Part shown: positions 59,106-64,000 of the stretch, one piece after another
How positions within the stretch are numbered: position 1 is the first letter of the stretch
Layout of the letters: each line of letters opens with the position of its first letter
Assembly (NCBI GenBank): GCA_942493305.1
Contig: OW818686.1
Span: 930,001 to 994,000 of the forward strand
Length of the DNA stretch: 64,000 nt
Reading direction: 5' to 3'
Origin: UBA7672 sp030824255
GTDB taxonomy: Bacteria > Pseudomonadota > Alphaproteobacteria > Caulobacterales > Hyphomonadaceae
Notes under the pieces: generated by a model
What the model saw: the letters and a program-made list of their open reading frames with translations, nothing else
Told to the model about the DNA's origin: nothing
The model's database searches: none
Position numbers and translations under genes: made by a program

Positions 59106-59172
59106 CCTGAACCAGAGCTGCGCGCCGGCGCATCACAAGCCGGCTGTAACGAATTCCGTTCAGGATACCCCA

Positions 59173-60591
59173 ATGTCACGTCTCGCCTTGATCGCTTCGG
59201 CGATCCTGCTCGCGCCATCCGCGCTGTCTTTGCCGGCAATGGCGCAGGAACACGACCACGCAGGCCACGCGCCACAACCGCCAGCCGAAACCACCAAGCC
59301 TGCCGCCGAAGATCATTCGCAGCATGGCGGTCATGCCGGCCCCGACGGCCAGCCCGATCACGGTCAAATGGATCACAGCCAGATGGACCATTCCAGAATG
59401 GATCACGGCGCCGATCACAGCACGCATGCCGGCGCCCTCGGCGCCTATCCGATGACGCGCGACTCCAGCGGCACCGCCTGGCGCCCCGACGCCGCGCCTC
59501 ACGTCATGCGCATGCACGAGGTGGGCGACTGGACGCTGATGGGCCACGCCACGCTCGACTTCGCCTACACCAGCCAGTCCGGGCCGCGCGGCGATGACAA
59601 GGGCTTCCTTGCCGGCATGGTCATGGGCTCGGCCCAGCGCCGCTTCGAGGATGGCGGCGCACTTACCTTCCGGGGGTCCCTCAGCCCGGACCCGCTGATG
59701 GGCAAGACCGGCTATCCCCTGCTGCTCGCCGCCGGCGAAACCGCCGATGGCGCAGAGCCGCTGATCGACCGCCAGCATCCCCACGATCTCTTCATGGAAC
59801 TGTCGGCGACGTACTCGCGCCAGCTCGATGCCAACCAGAGCGTGTTCGTCTATGCGGGCCTGCCCGGCGAGCCCGCCTTCGGCCCCGGCGCGTTCATGCA
59901 TCGCCCTGCCGCCGAGGTGAACCCCGAAGCGCCGATCACCCACCACTGGCTCGACTCGACACACATCAGCTTCGGCGTGCTGACCGCCGGCTACATCAAT
60001 GGCGACGTCAAGATCGAAGCCTCGCGCTTCCGCGGCCGCGAACCCGACCAGGACCGCTACGACATCGAAACCGGCGAGCTCGATTCAAGCGCCGTTCGGC
60101 TATCGTGGAATCCGACCGAGAACTGGGCGCTGCAGGCCAGCTGGGCCGATGTCATCTCCCCCGAACAGCTCGAGCCCGATGTCGATGCCGTGAAATGGTC
60201 GGCCAGCGCGCTCTACAGCCAGAAGTTCGGCGATGGCGACATCTCCCTCACCGGCTCCTTCGCCCGCAAGGATACCAGCGATGGCGTCGTGCTCGATGCC
60301 TGGCTCGCCGAGACCGCCTACCGGCCCAACCCCGATTGGACGATCTACTCCCGCCTTGAGGCGATCGAGACCAATGAGCTGGGCGACCACGCGGATCATG
60401 GCCATCATGGCGATATCGAGAATGTCGCCCGCTTCACGCTCGGCGCCTCGCGCGACTTCCGCCTGTCCGACAGCGTCGTGATCGCCCTCGGCGCCGCCGC
60501 CACGCAGAACTGGACCAGCGGCGCCCTATCGCCGCTCTACGACGGAGACCCGATCGGCCTCCTCGGCTATGTCCGCGTGAAAATCAGCTAG
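59173..60591 (+). CDS. His/Met-rich predicted outer-membrane protein
   Basis: A 472-residue exported protein (signal peptide to SLPAMAQEHDH). Residues about 25-90 form a His/Met-rich segment with HDHAGHA and repeated MDHSQMDHSRMDHG, the kind of copper-binding repeat seen in CopB/PcoB. From about 110 the sequence is beta-rich with alternating aromatic strands and ends in a Ser after LLGYVRVKI, suggesting a beta-barrel. A second His cluster (DHADHGHHGD) is internal. Likely metal sequestration or efflux at the outer membrane; specificity not shown. Confidence 0.75.
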   Translation: MSRLALIASAILLAPSALSLPAMAQEHDHAGHAPQPPAETTKPAAEDHSQHGGHAGPDGQPDHGQMDHSQMDHSRMDHGADHSTHAGALGAYPMTRDSSGTAWRPDAAPHVMRMHEVGDWTLMGHATLDFAYTSQSGPRGDDKGFLAGMVMGSAQRRFEDGGALTFRGSLSPDPLMGKTGYPLLLAAGETADGAEPLIDRQHPHDLFMELSATYSRQLDANQSVFVYAGLPGEPAFGPGAFMHRPAAEVNPEAPITHHWLDSTHISFGVLTAGYINGDVKIEASRFRGREPDQDRYDIETGELDSSAVRLSWNPTENWALQASWADVISPEQLEPDVDAVKWSASALYSQKFGDGDISLTGSFARKDTSDGVVLDAWLAETAYRPNPDWTIYSRLEAIETNELGDHADHGHHGDIENVARFTLGASRDFRLSDSVVIALGAAATQNWTSGALSPLYDGDPIGLLGYVRVKIS

Positions 60592-60613
60592 ACCGACGCA
60601 GACCCGTCCGGCG

Positions 60614-61363
60614 TCAGCCGGGCGGGGATTGCATGAAGCTCTCGACCAGCGAGCCCGACAGCATCCGCCAGCCATCGACCAGCACGAAGAAGATCAGCTT
60701 GAACGGCAGCGAGATGGTCACCGGCGGCAGCATCATCATGCCCATCGCCATCAGGATCGACGACACGACGAGGTCGATCACCAGGAAGGGCAGGAACACC
60801 ATGAAGCCGATCTCGAACGCGCGCTTCAGCTCCGAAATCATGAAGGCCGGCGCCAGTACATGGAAAGGCGCATCCGCCGCATTCTGAAGGTTCTGGATGT
60901 TGGCCATGCCCGCGAACATCGCGACATCCGCCTCGTTCACGTGCGCGCCCATGAATTGCTGCACAGGCCCCAGCGCGCGCGGGATCGCCTCCTCCAGCGT
61001 GATCGCTTCCGACATGAAGGGCTGGATGCCCGCCTCGTAGGACGCTGCAAACGTCGGCGCCATCACGAAGCCGGTCAGGAACAGTGCCAGCGCGATCACC
61101 ACCGAGTTCGGCGGCGCGTTCTGCAGGCCGATCGCCGTCCGCAGCAGCGACAGCACCACCACGATCCGCACGAAGCTCGTGGTCATCACCAGGATGGACG
61201 GCGCCAGCGACAGCACCGTGATCGCCGCGATCAGCTGCACGATGCCGGACGTCAGCCCCTGCCCTGTCCCCAGATCGACCGACACGGTCTGCGGCAACGC
61301 CTCGGGCGCGACCATCAGCGCCAGTACAAGCGCCGGCGCGATACGGATCAGGCGCCCGATCAT
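60614..61363 (-). CDS. fliP: flagellar export gate protein FliP
   Basis: A 249-residue subunit of the type III export gate in the flagellar basal body. The signal peptide-like N-terminus (IRIAPALVLALMVAPEALP) is normal for FliP. LAPSILVMTTSFVRIVVVLSLLRTAIG, PPNSVVIALALFLTGFVM, FQIGFMVFLPFLVIDLVVSSILMAMGMMMLPP-type segments and the C-terminal FVLVDGWRMLSGSLVESF identify it. Its GTG/ATG start overlaps the fliO stop by 4 bases. Confidence 0.96.
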   Translation of the reverse strand: MIGRLIRIAPALVLALMVAPEALPQTVSVDLGTGQGLTSGIVQLIAAITVLSLAPSILVMTTSFVRIVVVLSLLRTAIGLQNAPPNSVVIALALFLTGFVMAPTFAASYEAGIQPFMSEAITLEEAIPRALGPVQQFMGAHVNEADVAMFAGMANIQNLQNAADAPFHVLAPAFMISELKRAFEIGFMVFLPFLVIDLVVSSILMAMGMMMLPPVTISLPFKLIFFVLVDGWRMLSGSLVESFMQSPPG

Positions 61364-61662
61364 GACTTGTCGCTTTCAGGCGGAATGGGCGCAAACGGGG
61401 CCGGCGTGTCCCGCGAGGCGATCAGCGTGTCACCCGTCGGCGCGACGGCCAGGAGATGCTCCCGTCCCCCCCACCTCACCACCACCAGCTTCCGCCGCAT
61501 GTCCAGCGACCGCCATTCGACAATCTTGAGGTCCTGGCTCGGCGCGCCGGCCTTGAGACCGATTCGGCTGCCGTACTTGCGCAGCGCCCACGCGCCGCCC
61601 AACAGCAGGCCCAGCACGAAGGCGAGGGCCGCCAAAGCCTTGAGGACAGAGAAGAAGTCCAT
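61360..61662 (-). CDS. fliO: flagellar biosynthesis protein FliO
   Basis: A 100-residue protein started at MDFFSVLKALAALAFVLGLLLGGAW, a single N-terminal helix. The cytosolic part KIVEWRSLDMRRKLVVVRWGGREHLLAV matches the short conserved FliO core. FliO helps FliP assemble into the export gate. Overlaps fliP by 4 bases and diverges from flgB across a 164-base region with a CtrA box. Confidence 0.9.
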   Translation of the reverse strand: MDFFSVLKALAALAFVLGLLLGGAWALRKYGSRIGLKAGAPSQDLKIVEWRSLDMRRKLVVVRWGGREHLLAVAPTGDTLIASRDTPAPFAPIPPESDKS

Positions 61663-61757
61663 GTTCGGACGCGCCAATTGCGGCCATTCGGGCCGGGTTT
61701 CTTGGTTAATGCATCGGAAATGGGGGTAAACGGCAGGTTAACGGTCCCGCGTGGGTC

Positions 61758-61772
61758 TTAAGGGGGCTTTAA
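61758..61772. promoter_or_regulatory. consensus CtrA box between fliO and flgB
   Basis: ttaa-gggggct-ttaa is a perfect TTAA-N7-TTAA, 55 bases before the flgB ATG. Additional half-sites (ggttaa near 61704 and 61738) lie closer to fliO. In Caulobacter, early (class II) flagellar operons are activated by CtrA through this motif, so both divergent operons may be controlled here. Confidence 0.8.
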
Positions 61773-61826
61773 GGAAACCGGTCAAATCTGCCTAGCGATG
61801 GGTCTCCTGCCCAGGCGAACACGACA

Positions 61827-62267
61827 ATGCCCGATCCGACGCAGATCTCCGTCTTCAACCTGATGAAGACCCGCATGCAGATGCTGGGCGAGCGCCAGAA
61901 GGTGATCGCCCAGAACGTCGCCAACGTTTCCACGCCCGGCTACGTCCCTAGCGACATCAACCAGGACGCCTTCGCCGCAACGCTGCAGCGCATGGCCGGA
62001 AAAGGCTCCGGCGTCGCCTCCCCCGCCCGCACCGCGATGACCGCGACACAGGCCGGCCACATGGTTGCGCCGAACACGCCCGCCGCGCCGGGCGTCTCCC
62101 TGATGAAATCTCCTGACTCCGAAACCACGCTCGACGGCAACGCCGTGGTGGTCGAGGAGCAGATGATCAAGATCGCCGAAACCCGAATGGATTTCGAGAC
62201 CATGGTTGGCCTGTACCAGAAGAGTCTGGGCCTGCTGAGGCTGGCGTCGCGCGCACCGGGACGGTGA
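61827..62267 (+). CDS. flgB: flagellar basal-body rod protein FlgB
   Basis: A 146-residue proximal rod subunit exported by the flagellar apparatus. ERQKVIAQNVANVSTPGYVPSDI is the rod/hook N-terminal signature (ANxxTPGY), and the C-terminal MDFETMVGLYQKSLGLLRLAS coiled region completes it. First gene of flgB-flgC-fliE. Confidence 0.95.
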   Translation: MPDPTQISVFNLMKTRMQMLGERQKVIAQNVANVSTPGYVPSDINQDAFAATLQRMAGKGSGVASPARTAMTATQAGHMVAPNTPAAPGVSLMKSPDSETTLDGNAVVVEEQMIKIAETRMDFETMVGLYQKSLGLLRLASRAPGR

Positions 62268-62293
62268 CGCATACACGCGACTAGGAGACCATC

Positions 62294-62710
62294 ATGTCAT
62301 CCGACCTCATGTCCGCCATGGGCGCGGCCGCAACGGGCCTGCGCGCACAGACGGTGCGCATCCGCATCTCCGCCGAGAACCTGGCCAACGCCGATGCGAC
62401 GTCCAACGTCCCCGGCGGCGATCCCTACCGTCGCAAGGCCCCCGTGTTCCGCACCTATTTCGATCGCGAGATCGGCGCCGACGCAGTGAAGGTCACCGGC
62501 GCGCGTCTCGACATGTCGCCCTTCACCATGAAGTTCGACCCCAGCCACCCCGCCGCCGATGGCGATGGCTATGTCAAACAGTCCAACGTCTCCTCGCTCG
62601 TGGAGATGGCCGACCTGCGCGAGGCGCAACGCGCCTACGAGGCCAACCTCAACGTCATCGAATCGAGCCGCGCAATGATGCTCGGCGTCGTCTCGCTGCT
62701 CAAAGCGTAA
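62294..62710 (+). CDS. flgC: flagellar basal-body rod protein FlgC
   Basis: A 138-residue rod subunit. AAATGLRAQTVRIRISAENLANADAT is the N-terminal signature, DPYRRKAPVF and VKQSNVSSLVEMADLREAQRAYEANLNVIESSRAMM are typical. 27 bases after flgB, behind taggaga. Confidence 0.96.
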   Translation: MSSDLMSAMGAAATGLRAQTVRIRISAENLANADATSNVPGGDPYRRKAPVFRTYFDREIGADAVKVTGARLDMSPFTMKFDPSHPAADGDGYVKQSNVSSLVEMADLREAQRAYEANLNVIESSRAMMLGVVSLLKA

Positions 62711-62720
62711 GGCGCCCTAG

Positions 62721-63035
62721 ATGTCTGATCTCGGTCTCTCGGCCATCAAGGCCTATGGCGGCGTCGCTCAGACGCTCGGCAATCTTCCCGGCGGCAAGGA
62801 AACACAGGGGGTCGGCGGCCCCGACTTCGGCGCGCTCCTCAACACCGCCGTCAGCACCGTCACGCAGGCTGGCGGGGCAGCTGAAAGCGCTGTCACCAAC
62901 GCCGCCATGGGGCGTGGCGACCTCGTCGACGTCGTGACCGCCGTCGCCGCAGCCGAAGCCACGATGGAAACCGTCATCGCGGTGCGCGACCAGGTGATCA
63001 GCGCCTATCAGGAAATCATGCGCATGCCGATCTGA
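62721..63035 (+). CDS. fliE: flagellar hook-basal body protein FliE
   Basis: A 104-residue MS-ring/rod adaptor. The C-terminal half MGRGDLVDVVTAVAAAEATMETVIAVRDQVISAYQEIMRMPI is the FliE signature (dimetic-type helix with VxxRDxxxxAYxEIMxM). It starts 11 bases after flgC. Its stop codon lies inside an 18-bp palindrome. Confidence 0.94.
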   Translation: MSDLGLSAIKAYGGVAQTLGNLPGGKETQGVGGPDFGALLNTAVSTVTQAGGAAESAVTNAAMGRGDLVDVVTAVAAAEATMETVIAVRDQVISAYQEIMRMPI

Positions 63036-63049
63036 CGCGCGCGCGTCAG
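63032..63049. terminator. 18-bp palindrome between convergent fliE and C13 peptidase genes
   Basis: ctgacgcgcgcgcgtcag is a perfect GC-rich dyad overlapping the fliE stop codon and ending 4 bases before the opposing gene's stop. It probably acts as a bidirectional, T-run-free termination or protection hairpin. Confidence 0.5.
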
Positions 63050-63053
63050 GTCT

Positions 63054-64000
63054 CTACGGCGCCATGCAGCGCGCGATATGCGCCGTCACATCCGCCGCCT
63101 GCTGCGGAAACACCTGCAGCGCAGTCGTCGCCGACACCACAACCGCCCGCGCCGTATCCTGCGCCGAACGCCCGCGCGCAGCCCCTTCCGTGCTGGCCCG
63201 GTTCTGCGCGGCCGCCTGCGCCGCCGTCAGCGCCGCTGCATCGGCATAGCCCTTCACGGGACGTCCAGCGCGCGCGCGATCGAGCGCAAACGACAGGTGT
63301 CCCGCGCACGCCACGGCATTGCCATAGGATTCCGCCTTCGCCACCACGGCCAGCGCGCGGTCGCCCGCATTGCGCTGCGGATTGGAAGGCAGCGGCTCCT
63401 GCTCGCGCTGGCGTTGCGCCGCCGGCATGGCCCGCCAGCGTGCGTGCAGGTCTTCTTCCCACCTGGTGATGAGCGCGCGCGCCTGGTCGAACGCTTCCGA
63501 CAGGCTGGCGCCGCCGCGCAGCGCATGGTTGAACAACGCATCACCGAAATAGGTCCAGTCGCGGCTCGGCTCGCACCCGAAGGACGGCTTGTCCGCCGCG
63601 GCCGCCGTCAGCACCACCGTGTCGTCGTCCGAGAACGGCAGGATGAAGTGCCCCGAGAAACACGCGGACACGAGCACCAGCTTCGAGCGTATGCCCGCCT
63701 GCTGCAGCGAGGTGCGCAGCTGGATCGCACGCAACGCGCCGCCGACACGGCCTTTCTCCTGCAGCGCCACCGCGCCATCCTGCCCGCCATGCGAGGTCAC
63801 GAACACCACGACGAGATCCTCCTTCGGATCCGCCAGCTTGCCGAAGCGCCCGAGTACGGCGTTGAAATTGTTCGGCGAGGATGCGGGATAAGCCCGCGCC
63901 TGTCCCGGCCCGAGGCCGGCCGACAGAACCACGGTGCGCTCAGCCGCATCGAAACGGCGGCCGAGAATCGCCGCAGCTTCCTTCGCCTCGCGCTCGAACA
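63054..64000 (-). CDS. C13-family (legumain-like) cysteine peptidase, 5'-truncated by window edge
   Basis: The frame is open to the right edge (FEREAKEAAAILGRRF just before the internal GTG at 63932), so the N-terminus lies outside the window; at least 315 residues. RTVVLSAGLGPGQ, VVFVTSHGGQDGAVAL (catalytic His) and SKLVLVSACFSGHFILPF (catalytic Cys) form the bacterial peptidase C13 pattern, clan CD. YFGDALFNHALRGGASLSEAFDQARALI follows. The Ala-rich C-terminal region of about 100 residues ends with two conserved-looking cysteines. Role unknown; convergent with fliE. Confidence 0.82.
   Translation of the reverse strand, partial: FEREAKEAAAILGRRFDAAERTVVLSAGLGPGQARAYPASSPNNFNAVLGRFGKLADPKEDLVVVFVTSHGGQDGAVALQEKGRVGGALRAIQLRTSLQQAGIRSKLVLVSACFSGHFILPFSDDDTVVLTAAAADKPSFGCEPSRDWTYFGDALFNHALRGGASLSEAFDQARALITRWEEDLHARWRAMPAAQRQREQEPLPSNPQRNAGDRALAVVAKAESYGNAVACAGHLSFALDRARAGRPVKGYADAAALTAAQAAAQNRASTEGAARGRSAQDTARAVVVSATTALQVFPQQAADVTAHIARCMAP

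Noticed and set aside
58762..59172. An upstream extension of the His/Met-rich outer-membrane protein
   Set aside because: It is out of frame through the Cys/His-rich gene and would bury the clear signal peptide at MSRLALIASAIL.
1..64000. CRISPR arrays, prophage, transposases, integrases, rRNA or tRNA genes
   Set aside because: Looked for spaced direct repeats, integrase or transposase motifs and RNA gene signatures on both strands; none seen.

Overview
The window is a high-GC, gene-dense chromosomal stretch of an alphaproteobacterium. It most likely comes from the Caulobacterales/Hyphomonadaceae. The lineage evidence is a DivL-type pseudokinase with tyrosine at the histidine position, two perfect TTAA-N7-TTAA CtrA boxes, a MipZ-like ATPase, a ChvI/ChvG-ManX-HPr cluster, an EcfG-type promoter in front of a csbD gene, and a mesaconyl-CoA hydratase/CoA-lyase pair. 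I see no phage, insertion sequence, CRISPR array, tRNA or rRNA. Most of the window is core and housekeeping sequence.

Layout. 1-6.5 kb: the end of a tag glycosylase gene, small lipoproteins, a LysE exporter, a pair of related envelope proteins, leuD with an overlapping Sel1 lipoprotein, and a divergent epimerase/LysR pair. 6.5-19.5 kb: leuB, an aspartate-semialdehyde dehydrogenase homologue that has lost its catalytic Cys and His, rarD, an orphan HPt protein, a PPP-type phosphatase, a serine hydrolase, a pyridoxal kinase, the CoA lyase/mesaconyl-CoA hydratase operon and a glutamine amidotransferase. 19.6-26.7 kb: succinate dehydrogenase, with sdhCDA separated from sdhB by four unrelated genes. 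26.8-30.1 kb: an acetyltransferase, a broken MerR gene, an unrecognised conserved-looking protein and a SnoaL/caspase-like/DUF1232 gene string. 30.2-34.0 kb (minus strand): serC, a MazG-like gene, a GNAT gene and serA, with a structured serC leader and a palindromic repeat after serC. 34-42 kb: a decayed regulator fragment, a DMT transporter, csbD, a GMC oxidoreductase, a serine hydrolase, small lipoproteins and an alkaline phosphatase.

42-46.2 kb holds envelope and cell-cycle signalling: a MipZ-like ATPase, then chvI-chvG-manX-ptsH without the hprK gene usual at this locus. 46.2-53.6 kb: an EF-hand protein, ahcY behind an 18-bp palindrome, kup, a phosphohexomutase and a degenerate 2H-phosphoesterase-like protein. 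53.7 kb: divL behind a CtrA box. 56.3-60.6 kb: a serine hydrolase, trhO and a metal-binding-like pair. 60.6-63.0 kb: flagellar fliOP diverging from flgBC-fliE across a second CtrA box. The window closes inside a C13-family peptidase gene.

The most interesting items are the catalytically broken Asd homologue, divL under an apparent CtrA box (a possible feedback loop), the absence of hprK from the chv-pts cluster, the split sdh locus, an extreme C/G-run tract inside a lipoprotein gene, and several strong regulatory elements. I found no clear sign of a wholly new defence or biosynthetic system.
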